64,000 nt of DNA, taken from the NCBI GenBank assembly GCA_965240325.2, contig OZ251228.1, positions 2,666,001 through 2,730,000 on the forward strand, given 5' to 3'. Below, piece after piece: positions 19,717 through 33,755 of the stretch. Numbering within the stretch: the first letter of the stretch is position 1; each line of letters opens with the position of its first letter. This stretch comes from Rebecca billardiae RCC1528. Its lineage: Eukaryota; Haptophyta. Made by a program: the position numbers and the translations under genes. The notes below the pieces were generated by a model. That model ran no database searches. It was not told the origin of the DNA and saw only the letters and a list, made by a program, of their open reading frames with translations.

Positions 19717-20484
19717 ATGCAGGTCAGCCCAGAGGTGGTGCTGTTGCGCAGCATCTTCCCCGACACGGACCCGGAGCTTCTTGCCGACGTCCTGACCAGC
19801 GAGCGTGGCGATGTGGCCTCCGCCATGTATGCGCACGCGAGACCCTTCCGCGCCAGCCATCCCGGTGCACCCCTGCTCACGCTTCGTCCGCCCCTGCGCG
19901 CCGCGCGGACGCGACCGCGCAGCGAGAGGATGCTTGAGTTGTCGGGGAGCGGCTCGCGCGTGGACGCCGCCGCGGCCCAGGCGCGGCACCAGCTGGAGCA
20001 AGAGCAGATCGCCAAGGACGCCGCGCTCGCCATGATGCTGCAGTCGGAGGAGACGCAGCCGCCGCAGGATGAGCGGGCGCCTATGGATGTGGGCACGTAC
20101 CTGTCGCTCCTACGCAGCAATCCCGGGATGGCAGACGCCCAAGGTGACTGGCGGAAGCATGCGTACGACACCGCGCTCCGCGCACGCGATCCTGGCGCAT
20201 TGTCCGCGATGGCGCGCTCGCTGCAGCGCGTGACGGAGATGATCGGCGACCCGCTCGAGCTCGAGCCGGGCGAGGACGAGGCGCCGACCGCGTGGACGTT
20301 TGCTCGTCGAGAGGATGACGACGACGATGTTGCGGGCGACAGCGCACAATCAGGGGATGCACCGGAGCGAGTGCTGAAGGGCGGAGCAGCGTCGCTCACA
20401 GCGCGGCGAGCTGCGAGCGGCCGCGGGAACACGGGGCTGCATCGCCGGCAGGCATGGCAGCCAGCCTCTATCCCGGTGGACTGA
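19717..20484 (+). CDS. CUE-domain (ubiquitin-binding) protein
   Basis: A 255-residue single-exon protein. Residues about 5-43 (VVLLRSIFPDTDPELLADVL, then SERGDVASAMYAHARP) follow the CUE pattern: the FP pair in helix 1, a D/E-rich turn and a final helix with the di-hydrophobic end. CUE domains bind ubiquitin, often in ER-associated degradation or trafficking adaptors. A helical segment near 90-115 (EQIAKDAALAMMLQSEE) resembles a ubiquitin-interacting helix. The remainder is polar with an Asp run (EDDDDDV) and a basic Ser/Ala tail. No membrane segment is present. It lies 270 bp downstream of the SBP2-like gene in the same direction. Assignment rests on the N-terminal 40 residues only. Confidence 0.6.
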   Translation: MQVSPEVVLLRSIFPDTDPELLADVLTSERGDVASAMYAHARPFRASHPGAPLLTLRPPLRAARTRPRSERMLELSGSGSRVDAAAAQARHQLEQEQIAKDAALAMMLQSEETQPPQDERAPMDVGTYLSLLRSNPGMADAQGDWRKHAYDTALRARDPGALSAMARSLQRVTEMIGDPLELEPGEDEAPTAWTFARREDDDDDVAGDSAQSGDAPERVLKGGAASLTARRAASGRGNTGLHRRQAWQPASIPVD

Positions 20485-22939
<2,455 letters not shown>

Positions 22940-22962
22940 CCCACCGCATCGCCTAGGCGCCC

Positions 22963-24332
22963 CTAGGCCGACGGTCCAGGCGGCGAAGCCGAGAAGCGGC
23001 AGATCGAGCCGAACACGTCGAGGAGCTGCAAGTACTCGTTGGCCCCGTCGGTGAGCTGCTTGTCCGCCTCCGCGATCGCCAGCGACACCTTGCACTTGGC
23101 CTGCTCCGACAGCGACGCGCTCGTGACCACCTCTGCCGAGAGCTGCACGAGCAGCTGCCCTGCGGGGTACCCCTCGCGCAGCACGCGGTCGAGCTCGGCC
23201 TGCACGGCCTGGAAGCCGCGGGGGCCCTTCTCGCACACGGCGAGGAGCTCGCGGATGGTCGAGGCCGGCAGCGCGCCCGCGATGTCGAGCACCGCCTGCT
23301 CGCTGATCGCGCCGTCCGCGGAGGTGGAGAGGCGGTGCAGCGACTGCATCGTCTGGATGGCCTGCGCGCGCGCGGACACCGCGCGCGCGGTCGGCGCGGC
23401 GCGCGGCACCGGAAGGAAAGGGGGGGGTCAGGGCGTGGACGCCGGCGGGCGCACGGCGCGCGCGCGCGGCGTGACGGGCGGCCGCGCCTCGAGCGCGCCG
23501 CGCGGCTCGCCTTTCGCATGTCGCCCTCCGCCTGCTCGGTGATCTGCGTGAGCACCTCGTCCGTCACGTTCACGCTCTCCTGCTGCGCGATCGAGCGCAG
23601 CCGGCCCAGCGTGGCGGTGGGCGGCAGGGGCTTGAAGTGGAACTTGGCGCAGCGCGAGGTGATCGGCGGGATGAGCCGCGAGACGTAGTTGCAGATGATG
23701 CAGAAGCGCGTGATGCGGCAGTACGTCTCCATCGTGCGGCGCAGCGCGGACTGCGCGTCACTCGTCATCGAGTCCGCCTCGTCCAGCACGATCAGCTTGT
23801 ACGGCGGCATGCTCTGGCCCCTGCGCACCGGCGGCGGGCGGCGGGCACGGCGGGCAGTGTCAGGGGGCGGGGCCGAATGGCGCGCGCACTCGCGGAGCGC
23901 GCGCGTCGGATGCCGCGGCGTGCGCGCGCGTGCGCGCGCTCGGGCGTGGAGGCGCGCATGCGAGTGATCGCGCGCATGCACGCACTCCTCGTTTGCCCTC
24001 GAGTGGACGGAGACCATGGCGAAGGACTTGATCTTCGTGCGCACAATAGAGATGCCTCGCTCGTCCGACGCGTTCAGCTCCAGCACGCGCTTCTTGAGCT
24101 CGGAGCCGAAGAGGTCGCGCGCGCACGCCAGGATGGTCGAGGTCTTGCCCGTGCCGGGCGGGCCGTAGAAGATGAGGTGCGGCAGGTTCTGCGTGGTCAC
24201 CGCGCGCTTGAGCGTCTCGACGACCTCGGACTGGTGCGAGACGTCAGTGACTGTTTTTGGCCGGTACTTCTCCACCCACGGCACCGCCCTGCCCGTCGGC
24301 GGCGCAGCGGTCGCGCGCCCCTCGCCCTCCAT
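22963..24332 (-). CDS. RFC4: Replication factor C subunit 4 (clamp loader small subunit)
   Basis: CDS complement(join(22963..23361, 23511..23820, 23986..24332)), 351 residues (the human protein has about 363). Intron 1 is GTGCGT...GTGCGCAG (165 bp). Intron 2 is AAG|GCGAGC...GCGCAG (149 bp), a GC-AG intron. Visible motifs: [18 protein letters not shown] (RFC box II), [20 protein letters not shown] (Walker A), [40 protein letters not shown] (Walker B plus DEAD variant), [20 protein letters not shown] (sensor 1 and SRC arginine finger), then the C-terminal collar helices ending [15 protein letters not shown] loads PCNA at primer-template junctions in the nucleus. The NYVSR and SRC context and the helical C-terminus fit RFC4 better than RFC2, RFC3 or RFC5. 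Its promoter is shared with the divergent gene at 24482. Confidence 0.9.
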
Positions 24333-24481
24333 ATTGGCGCGCGTGTGTGCACCGGTCAACCCGCCTGCGCAGCAGCTCTCGAGCGAGCGATCGCGGCCGC
24401 GCGCGCGTCCGGCAGCCGTCTGGCGGCTGGCGCCTGCAAAAACGCAAGCCGGCGACGACGGCCACAGCAAAAAACTGCAAG

Positions 24482-24901
24482 ATGGCGCGCGGCTGGGCCT
24501 CTATCGTCATCGCGCTCGTCTTCGTTGCATGTGTCGCCCTAGTTGCGGTATTGCCACCTCGTCCGCCCCGGACATTGGGAAGTACGGGCTGCGAGCAGCA
24601 CGTGAAGCGTGGGGAGCTCTTCGCGTGCCCTGATGACCACGTCCCCATGCACTGGATTGCAAACGCTCAGACAGACTCGCAGCGCAACAGTGGCATCCAT
24701 GGGCGGTGCGCACTCGGCTGCCGAGATCGAAACGAGGGTACACACCTGGTGGTCTACGGCTACGGGCAGATTGCGCACTTCTCCGACGGCTATTGCTGCG
24801 AGGCCGGATATGACACGTACAAGGACACCCGCCGTTGGACTGAAGTGATGACGCATGGGTCCAATCGCCCGATTGAGCTGCACACGTTTGAGCCATCATG
24901 A
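24482..24901 (+). CDS. Small secreted or membrane-anchored Cys-containing protein, unknown
   Basis: A 139-residue single-exon frame from an ATG at 24482, divergent from RFC4 with 149 bp between ATGs. The N-terminus is a strong hydrophobic segment ([19 protein letters not shown]) followed by PPRPPR, so it is a signal peptide or signal anchor. The mature part has eight Cys ([39 protein letters not shown]), consistent with disulphide bonds in a secretory compartment. No family was recognised. Confidence 0.55.
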   Translation: MARGWASIVIALVFVACVALVAVLPPRPPRTLGSTGCEQHVKRGELFACPDDHVPMHWIANAQTDSQRNSGIHGRCALGCRDRNEGTHLVVYGYGQIAHFSDGYCCEAGYDTYKDTRRWTEVMTHGSNRPIELHTFEPS

Positions 24902-25543
24902 CGCGGACTGGAGTGCAGGGCTCCAGGCGCCAGCCAATACTCTGCATGGTCTGCGCCACGAAGGCCACACTCCGGTTGTCACGATAAGCGCATTCATCGG
25001 CCGAGAGCGCCGCAGACAGCCGTCTCGGCGGCGATGACCGGCCAGCGTGATCGATCGGTGATGATGCCCGTAATGATGCAGCCGATCGGCCGGGCCCCAG
25101 GACCGCCACTAACTAAAACTGGAATCATGCACGCATGCTGACTGCATGCCTACTGCACAGTAGCTACAGCAGTCTACATAATATCAACGACGATGACAAC
25201 GTTCCGGGCCGTTCGGCGACGTGAGCGGGCCACCGCCCTCTGGGCGGGGCGCCCTCCCAGCAGCCTGGCTTGGCCCGTGCGCCGCCGCAGCCCTGCGACT
25301 GCGTTGGCTGCGTTCCAACGTGATCACGATTCACGGTTTAATATTATTCGCGATATATATATCGGCTGCGTCCGACTGGCGCAGGCCCGGCAGGGTTCGC
25401 AGTCGTTGGCGCGGCAGCCGGCAGGGCGGCGCAGCCTCCCGGATTAACATTTATACAGTAATAATATGACGAATCGAGCTGCGCCATGATGAAGTAGGCG
25501 GATATGATGTCGCGTAGTGATGTGATCACGCAGCCTGACGACA
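24902..25543. other. Intergenic, no supported gene
   Basis: Convergent 3' flanks of the small secreted protein and the large anoctamin fusion. The DNA is of mixed composition with short AT patches near 25345 and 25460. No repeat or gene was recognised. Confidence 0.4.
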
Positions 25544-28500
25544 TCACATGTAGTACGGCTGCGAGGCTGGCTGCGGCGCCAGCGGCTGCGTCGCCGCCGA
25601 CGCCGTATTTGGGCTTCGCGCACGCCGCTGGCCCCGGCTGGCGGCGCCGGCGCTCGTCGACGACGCTGCTGCCTGCGACGGCGGGGCCAATGGTGCCAGG
25701 GACCGCGCGCCAGCTGCAGCCGGCGTCGTCGGCGCATCCTGCGTGGGCCACAGCTCGGCCGTGCGCGCGGGGGCGGCTCGTCTCCGCGTACGCGCCCGTG
25801 TCGCCGCAGCCACGGCCGCCGCCTCGCGCGACGCGGGCGCGCTCACCTCCGCCGCTCCGCGCGTGCCGTTGGCCGGCGTGTATCGCTCCGCTGCGCCGTT
25901 CGGCGTGGCGCCGCGCGGGGGCACCGCGTCCGCGAGCGGCGCCGCGGGGTACAGCTGCTTCGGCGGCCACGACCCGTCGTCCGGGCCGAGCGCGCGCTCG
26001 TCCGTCTCGGCCGCGTGCCCGCCGCTGTGCGCCGCGCGGTAGCCGCCCTCGCCCGGCCGCGCAAACACGCGCACCAGCGAGGGCGAGCAGTGCAGCTCGT
26101 CGTGCGCGTTGCGCGCGGTGTCGAGCATGAAGGAGATGGCCAGCCCCGAGAAGAGCGCCTCGTACACGGCGAAGAAGCAGCTCGCCGTCTGGTACCTGCG
26201 GCGCGCGCGGCGCGCCGGCGCGCGAGCGCGTCAGCGGCCTGCCGCGTGCGCGGCGCGCGGCGCGGCGCGCGCTCGCCGACTGGCGGCGCTTGGCGCGGGC
26301 GTGCGCCGCACGAGAGCACAAAGGTGACGCCCATCGGGAAGAGGAGGGAGGAGGAGAGGTCGATGCGCCCGCCGCTGCTGCCGATCACGAGGCCTGCCGT
26401 CGCCGCGGCCAGCGAGGCGACGGCGAACTTGAGCCTGCGCACGCGCAGTGGCGCGGGAGCGCGCGCGGCGTGCTGAGCGGCGCGGCCGCGCGCAGCCGCC
26501 GCTCGGCGGCGCGCGCGCGCCCGCGGGCGGGGCGGCCGAGCCGCCGCGCGCTGCGATCGCGCGCGCGCACGCGAAGAAGCAGATGTCGACGGTCTGCTGC
26601 GCGTGCGCCACGCCCACGCCCGGGTGGTGCAGCTGGTGGCTCCACGTCGCGCGCGTCGCGGGCAGCAGCCCCAGGTCGGAGCACACCACGAGCACGTACG
26701 CGTCGGCCGTGAGCGCGAAGAGACCGTCACAGAGCGAGGTGGCGGCGCAGCACGAGCTGAGCGGGTCCGGGTCTCCGCGCTCGGCGGAGGAGGTCGCGCC
26801 GAGGCGGCACGGGCGGAAGAGCCAGCCGAGCAGCCGCAGCGGCATGAGCAGCGGCAGCGCCACCGAGCCGAACACCACCGAGCCGAAGTGGTACCGCGCG
26901 ACGAGCGAGAGCACCGAGCTTACGCTCAGCTCGGGCAGCAGCATGCGCTGCGCCGACTCATCAAAGCCGCGCGGCCGCGCGCCGCCGCCGTCCGCCGCGG
27001 CGACGGAGGCGTCGTGCGGCTCGGGCAGGCTGGCGCGGAAGTACCACACGCTCGCGAGCCCGGCGGCGACGACGCGCAGCACGTGCTGCGCGAGCGAGAG
27101 CAGGAAGACGCCGGCGAGGCAGTGCGCGCCGAGCGCGCGCACGATGGGCGAATCAAACGTGGGCAGCGGGAATCCTCGGCTCGAGACGAGCAGCCTGCCC
27201 GCGGACGCGAGGTGGACGGCGGTCCAGAACCACCAGAGCAGCGCGCAGAGCGAGGCGAGCAGGCCGAGCGCGGGCAGCCCCTGCAGCGCGGGCACGTCGC
27301 GCAGCGGCCTGCCCACCTCCGCCATCGCGCCGCCGATCCGCTGCACGAGCGTGGACGCGGCGTAGAAGGCGCCGAGCGTCGCGCCGACCGTGAGCGCCAG
27401 GCACATGTACCCGGAGACGGCGAGCGCGTACCCGTAGCGGAACTCGGCCGAGTCCGGCGCGGAGAGGTGCTCGCGCATGAGCGCCTCGCCCAGCGCCCAC
27501 AGCGTGCCCGTGAGGCAGCCCAGCGCGACCAGCGCCACGAGCAGCGCGCACAGCGTCGTCCCGACCGGCGCGATCGTGAGCAGCGCGGACAGCAGCACGC
27601 TCAGCGTGAGCGCGCCCACGCTGCACGCGAGGATCACCTCCCAGCTCGCGCGCAGGTCGGCGGCGGTGTCGGCGAAGCCCTTGCCCGCCGAGCTCGCCGC
27701 GGCGCGCACGCGCTCGAGCCCCGCGTCCGACGGCCAGAACCTCCGCTCCAGCTTCGCCCCGCCCCACGCGTGCCGCAGGTCGGCCTCGAACACAGTCGGC
27801 TCGGGCGCGCAGTAGCCGTTGCGCTCGGCGGTGGCGTACGCGGGGAAGCAGCACCGGCCGTAGCCGGCGCGGCGGCCGTTGTCGCCGCGCGCGGCGCACG
27901 CGTCGGTGCACACGAGCGCGCCGGGCTCGAACCCGTCGCGCGTGCGCGCCGGCCTCGGGCACTCGCTCACGCAGATCCCCAGGTGCGCGGCCGGGTCGGC
28001 AAAGAAGAGAAGTGGCGTGGCGGTGCGGTCGGCGCCCGCCGACCAGACAGGCGCGACCGCGCGCGCGTTCGCGTCGTCGACGAGCAGCCGGCCGTCGACC
28101 TGCAGCGCGGGCTGGGCGGTGCCGCACAGGTCGAAGCCGTGGTCGAAGCCCGCGTGCAGCGCCTCCGGCCGGCCCACGATGAACGCCACCGTCGAGAGCG
28201 TGAGCAGCCCGCCCACGGCGAGCAGCAGCAGCAGCACGCACAGCACGTCTGTGCACTGGCGCGGCGAGCGGCGCGCGGCGAGCGCGCGGTACGGCGACCA
28301 AGGCCCGCCGCCGGGCAGGAAGGCCGAGGCGGAGCGCGCGAGCGGCGTGCTGCCGGGCGAGCGGGGCGAGGCGGGCGAGGGCGGCAGCAGGCCGCCGCCG
28401 AGCGCGCCGCCGAAGAAGCCGCGCGCGGCCGCGCTCGCGCCGCGCGCGTCGGGCGAGTGGAGTGAGCTGAGCGCGCTGGCCGCGTGCTCGGCGTCCGCCG

Positions 28501-31500
28501 CCGCGCGCTCGTCGTGGTCGTCGTGGTGCGCCTCGCCGTCGGAGTCGGCGTCGGAGCCGGCGGCGGCCACGTCGTCGCCGTCCTCGGCGGCGCGCCAGCC
28601 GTCCGCCGTCGAGAGCGCGGGCCGCTCCCCCTCCGCCCACACGCGCGCCAGCCACTGCCGCTTGGCGATCGCGTTGAGCACCGCGCTCGGCACGTCTGGC
28701 ACGAGCGCCGCCAGCCCGACCTTGCCCAGGATGACGGCGTGCTCGATGGCGATGAGGAGGAGCAGCTTGCCCGCGTCGTCGAGCTCGACCCACGAGTCCA
28801 GGTGCCGCGAGGTGAACGCGAGGATCGCGAGGTTGGTGAACACCGCGAGGTAGCCGATCCCGTCGAAGATGGGCAGCCACATGCCGATGCCCTCGACCAC
28901 GTGCACGACCGGCCGCTCGCGCAGCCGCAGCACCTTGAGCATGTCCACGCGCATCTCGACGAAGTTGTTGACGAGCACGATGAGCGGCGCGACGGGGAAC
29001 GCCGTGGCGAAGAGCGTCGCCGTGGCGAAGTCGAGCGCGAGCTCGTTGTACTCGTAGTACAGCGGCTCGGCCTTGGTGAGGCGCAGCTGGCGCGCGGCGC
29101 GCGGCTCGGGCGGCAGGCCGTCGGCCGCGCGCTGCGCCTCGCGCGCCTTCGCCTTGCGGTACGTGTAGAAGGGCTTGGCGCTCTCGACGGCCTGCGCGAC
29201 GGTGGCGTGCACGAGCACGAGCACGAGCACCTGCAGCCGCAGCTCGTCCATGCACGACTCCGCCACCTCGCCCGCCCACGTGGTGCACGGCTCGTTGTAC
29301 TCGACCCCAAACAGCACGTTGCGCCGCCCCTTGCCAAACGCAATGTAAAAGATCGCGAAGAACTTGTTGAAGAAGGAGAAGGCGGAGAGCTTGACGATGA
29401 GGTGGTCGCGGTAGCTCGCGTACGTGCGGTGGTTCTCCCAGTCCGTCAGCCGCTTGCTCGCGTAGTCGTACGTGTACCCCATCACCTCGATGAACGCCGC
29501 GTTGAGCGTGGCGGCCAGCAGCACGCCGCCGGTGCCAACGGTCGTCGCCATGAAGAAGCGGAACGCGAGCAGCGCGAGCGTGCACACGACGGTCACGCCG
29601 AGGAAGACGGTGATGATCGTGGAGGAGCAGAGCACGCGCGTGCGCGGCAGGCTCGACTCGACCATCTCGAGCAGCGGCGCCTCCACGTCCGCCGGCATCT
29701 CCTCGTCCGCCACGGGCACAAAGTCGCCCGAGGCCGAGTACAGGCCGCGCCTGAAGTCGCCCTCAAACTCGGCGCGCACGCCGGCGCGCCGCTGCTGGTC
29801 GGCCACGTCCCACTCGGCGGCGAGGGCGTTCTGCCGGCGCTTCCACGTCTCGACGAAGCCGGTGGCCCAGAGCATGAGCACGAGCGCGTACAGCGGCGTG
29901 AGCAGCGTCGCCGCCTCCGTGCTCACCCCTAGCTCCAGGCTGAACAGCACCACGCCCAGGCCTGCGGGCAGCCACAGCCCCTTGGAGAGCCGGAAGAGGA
30001 AGGCGAAGTAGAAGGCGTACTCGGGGCCGAGGTACCCCTCGATGCGGCGGAGCGGCAGCGGGTCCGCGCCGATCATCGAGCCCTCGCCCAGCCGCGCCTC
30101 CAGCCCCTGCCGCTCCGCCTCGTCGTGCAGCAGGTACACGCGCTGCAGCGAGCCCCGCTTGAGCAGCGCGCCCATGTCCAGACCGGCGCCGCCCTCGAAG
30201 CGCGCGGCGCTCAGCACGCGCTCGATGAGCAGCGCGCGCTCGGAGGACTGGAAGAAGCGCGCGCCGTCGCCCTCGCCGTGCCCGGACGGCTCGAACATGT
30301 GCGCGATCTCCTGCCGGAACGGCGTGAACCCGCCGCCGTACTCGGCGCGCAGCCGCAGCCGCAGCCGCGACTGCTCTGCCGCGCGCTGCAGCCGCGCCAG
30401 GCTTGCGCCCACGACGACCAGCACCTTCTCCGCGCCGTCGGACTCGGTCGCGCGCACCTTCTTCACGGCGAGGCCGACGCGGCGGAGCCGGCGCACCAGC
30501 TCGGCGCGGTTCGGCGCCGTCGCGCTCTCCTCCGCGCCCCTGCCCGCGCGGCCCTCCGCGCGCTCGGCCGCGCCGCGCCCGCCCTTGTGCGCGTACACCA
30601 ACACCAGGTCGAAGTGGGCGCGCCCGTCCTCGGGCGGAGGCGCGGGCGGGGCGGGGCCCGCGCCGTCGGCTCGCACGGCCGGCGGCGGCGCTGGCGCCGG
30701 CCCGGCCGCCGCCCCGGCCCCGGCCGAGCCGCTGGCCGCGCCGGCGGCGGCCTCGCGCCGACGGCGGCGCGCGGCCGCGCCCGCCGTCGGCCGCGGCGCG
30801 GCCTCGTCGGTGTCGGACGTGGCCGCGGCGGCGGTGCGCAGCGCGCCCGCGCCGTCGAGTGGCGACGATACCGGGCTCTCGCCCGCGCGCCCGCGCGGCG
30901 CCGCGTCGCGCGCGGCCGCGCCGCCCGCGCGCTGGCGGCGGCGCGCGGCCCGGCCGGCGGCGGCCGTGGTCGCGTCCGCGCCCACCCAGCGCTTCTTCGC
31001 CTTGGCCTCGTCGAGGCGCGCGAGGATGGCGGGCGTGGGCTGGAGGTCGGCGGGCTCGCGCCCCGCCACGTCGCGCGCGCCCACGTCCGCGCCCTGCGCG
31101 AGCAGCAGCTCGACGAGCTGGCCCTGCCGCTCCTGCACCGCCACGTGCAGCGCCGTGCGGCCGCTGCCGTCCGTCTGGTTCACGTTGGCGTTCATGCGGA
31201 GGAGGAGGCCGGCGCCCGCCTCGCTGCCGGCGTGGACGGCGAGGTGCAGCGCGCGCGCACCCGCGCGGTCCGCGAGCTCCAGGTCCGCGCCCGCCGTGAG
31301 CAGCATGCGCGCCACGCCCACGTGGTCCTCCGAGGCCGCGATGTGCAGCGCGCTCTGGCCCGCGTCGCTCACGACGTTGGGGTCGGCGCGCTCCTCGAGC
31401 AGGCGCTGCACCGCGGGCGCGTCGTCGGACTCGGCCGCGCGCACCAGAGCGGCGGCCCGGGCGCGCGGCCCCATGGGCGCCCGGCGCCGGCCGGCGACAG

Positions 31501-31534
31501 ACGAGCGGGCGCTGTCCGCGCTGGAGTCCACCAT
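25544..31534 (-). CDS. Ankyrin - anoctamin (TMEM16) - choline-transporter-like (SLC44/CTL) fusion protein
   Basis: CDS complement(join(25544..26195, 26312..26434, 26571..31534)), 1912 residues; introns of 136 and 116 bp (GTGCG...GCAG) restore frame. N-terminal ankyrin repeats (about residues 30-170) include SALHIAASEDHVGVARMLL, RALHLAVHAGSEAGAGLLLR and TALHVAVQERQGQLVELLLA. An anoctamin-type dimerisation segment (FDLVLVYAHKGG, about 305) and channel/scramblase domain (about 510-965) follow: YFAFLFRLSKGLWLPAGLG, DWENHRTYASYRDHLIVKLS, FNKFFAIFYIAFGKG, NNFVEMRVDMLKVLRL. A choline-transporter-like domain (about 1093-1720) has CTDVLCVLLLLLAVGGLL, LGICVSECPRP, CCFPAYATAERNGYC, ADAYVLVVCSDLGL and the terminal FFAVYEALFSGLAISFMLDT. 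The tail is low-complexity. An ATG at 31585 is in frame but lies in the flanking element's inverted repeat, so I start at 31534. Predicted role: membrane lipid scrambling or ion conduction coupled to organic-cation transport. Confidence 0.8.
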
Positions 31535-31669
31535 GTGCTCCCACTCGAGAGTCGAGTTTTGAGCTCGCCGGGCCGGGGGCTTCATCCGGTTGCCACATTA
31601 AGCCTTGACCACCTGCCACATTAAGGGCCCCGCGACCGGCTGCCACATTAAGGCGACCGGCTGCCACTA

Positions 31670-32680
31670 TTAAGGATCCGCGCCAACGCGCGCACGGCCA
31701 CCGACACGCCACGCGCGGAGCGATGCGCCGACGGTCTTCGGCTCGGTCGCAAACGTCCTGAACCGCGCTGGCCTGTTCAGTCGCCCTTTGCTCGACGCAG
31801 TCGTGCACTGGCCGGCGGAGGCAGTGGCGCCGGGCGTCGGGAAGCACTTCGAGTTCCTCGGTGAGGCTGGCGAGCCCGCGCCCGACAAGAAGCAGCGTGG
31901 CGGCGCGCGCGCGCCGTGCTCGCGGTGAAGTACGTGCTGCTCGCAAAGGGAAAGCAGGGACACCTCGAACACTCGGTAGATGATCTCGCCGTGCTCGCCG
32001 CTGACGGCCAGCGTGCGAAGCGCGCTGCTGGCATACACGGCGTTGAGCAGGCCACCGTGAGAGAGTGCTCCGTCAGACCCGTGGCCAAGGCCCTTGTCGA
32101 TCAGCTGCGCTGAAGGGCGCGCGCAAGAGTGTGTACTGGAGGTCAGTTCCAGGCAGGCTCCATGTTGGCTGCAGCGCTGCGTCTGCGCAGCATGCCCCCG
32201 CACGCGCGTCTGCGGGCGCACGCCTGCGTTCATCTGCAACTTGCTCTCGAGCTCAGCCTTGAGCGCGCTCAGCGTGCCCTTCAGCAGCTCGAGCTGTTCC
32301 TCCTTGCGCCACGCGTCCGCGTGTGCTGCGAGTAGTTGCTTGTTCAGCGGCTGCACCTGCACCGCCGCGTGCTCGACGCTTGCCTCGACCACCTCAACAC
32401 GCACGCGCTCGCCGACGCGCTCCAGGGACTGCTGCGTCAGCTCATGCGCACAGTGGAGCGCCGGAGCGACACCTCCGCGCCGTCCTCCGCGCTTATCGCC
32501 AGGCTGGGCGCTATGGAGAGCTACACGTGCGCTGAGGGCTCGAGCCCGACGACGCGTACGCAGTTCACCTCGCTGTACGACGAACGCCACCTCGAGCGCA
32601 CGAGCGCATGCGTCTGCAGCGGGAGCACCGACGGCCGCTCCGGCAGGCTCGCCGCCGACTTCCCCAGTAGTAAGTAGCAT
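31670..32680 (-). CDS. Open frame inside the TIR element, possibly captured gene pieces
   Basis: A 336-codon frame with two coding-like parts: a coiled-coil segment (HADAWRKEEQLELLKGTLSA, LKAELESKLQMNAG) and, after a likely intron (GTGCGC...CAGCGCAG), LIDKGLGHGSDGALSHGGLL with EIIYRVFEVSLLSLCEQHVL. Its downstream part overlaps a plus-strand stretch near 31725-31920 that also reads like protein (VFGSVANVLNRAGLFSRPLL, GKHFEFLGEAGEPAPDKKQR). Mixed fragments in both orientations suggest captured host sequence rather than a working transposase. The named start codon is uncertain. Confidence 0.25.
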   Translation of the reverse strand: MLLTTGEVGGEPAGAAVGAPAADACARALEVAFVVQRGELRTRRRARALSARVALHSAQPGDKRGGRRGGVAPALHCAHELTQQSLERVGERVRVEVVEASVEHAAVQVQPLNKQLLAAHADAWRKEEQLELLKGTLSALKAELESKLQMNAGVRPQTRVRGHAAQTQRCSQHGACLELTSSTHSCARPSAQLIDKGLGHGSDGALSHGGLLNAVYASSALRTLAVSGEHGEIIYRVFEVSLLSLCEQHVLHREHGARAPPRCFLSGAGSPASPRNSKCFPTPGATASAGQCTTASSKGRLNRPARFRTFATEPKTVGASLRAWRVGGRARVGADP

Positions 32681-33364
32681 ATCAAAGTCGTCTTCGGTAG
32701 CGCGCGAGGCTGGCTACAATACGGTGATGCTACACAACATGGGTTGCGTCACGCGCAGCACCACATTGGTGGCCGGCAGCGGCGTACCATCGGCTGAGGT
32801 GTTCCTGAGTCACTGTTCCTCTGCAGAGGAACGTGCGCGCGTCGACGAGCACTTGCGCGCTCCGCGGCCTTCGGCACCTTGACATCATTGCGCGTGCGCA
32901 TGACAGGCGCGGATGGTTGCGCACTTGCGTTTCCGTTGGTGGCGCGTACGATCCGCGAGCACCGTCCGCCGGGGCCTTGCCATTGTCGACCTTGGACGGC
33001 GCACGGCGCACGGCGGCGCGCTCGCAGATTCGGTCGGGTAGCCCTCGCTGGACATGTGCTGGCCTCTGTTGCTCCGCTGCTCATCGGACCGGGTGCCAAT
33101 CAGTGGCCCACAACTGACGACCCGTGCGCCTGCCCCGCATGCTCGCACACGGGATGACTCAGCCTGGAGCCACCCCGGTCGAGATTTCGGGATGTCAAAG
33201 CAGTGGCCGAGCATGCGCGCAAGCGCTCTCGTCCGCATGGAGCGTGACCTCTACCGTTCTACCGTCTGAGCGTCTGCCGTCACAGGAGTCGGACAAGTCC
33301 CCAAAGCTGGGTGCAACCAGTCCCTCGGGAGTAGCCGCCAGGCCTCCCGCCACCACCGCAGCCG

Positions 33365-33755
33365 CGCCGCCCAGGGTTGTGAGTCCTGGGATTACCCGGG
33401 GTGGTCAGGCTGGCGCGCACGCTCGCGGAACCTTGGAACCCGCGCTCCCGCGCTGCGTCGCGTGTCACCCCTCGATCGTCGCCCCACCGCCACCTCTTCC
33501 ATCCCATCACCACCTGTTCCTCGACATCCTCGGCCTTCGCCGCAGCACCGACGCCCCCGCGCGCGGCCGCTGTGGCAGCGGGCGATCCGCGTGTGTTGCG
33601 CCGCCGCGCCGCCGCGCCGCCCAGAGTTGTGCAGCGCGGCCTGTGAGTCCTGCGAGCTGCCCTGTGTGGTCAGGCTGGTGCGCACGCTCGCGAACGCTTC
33701 GAACACTCGCTGCATAGCGTGTCGCCCCTCGATCGCCGCCCCACCGCCGCGTTTT
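33365..33755 (+). repeat. About 140-bp direct duplication inside the TIR element
   Basis: Two copies about 248 bp apart (33365-33500 and 33613-33755) share GCCGCCCAGRGTTGTG, GTGGTCAGGCTGGYGCGCAC, GCTCGCGRA and GTGTCRCCCCTCGATCG, with substitutions and small indels. Confidence 0.6.

Noticed and set aside
28484-29932. Long frames on the strand opposite the large fusion gene (also 26603-28465 and 30042-31624)
   Set aside because: They are shadows of a GC-rich coding sequence with Arg/Ala/Gly-biased composition and no domains.
31535-31585. Upstream ATG at 31585 for the ankyrin-anoctamin-CTL gene
   Set aside because: It lies within the inverted repeat of the adjacent element. The next ATG at 31534 is outside it and precedes the first ankyrin repeat.
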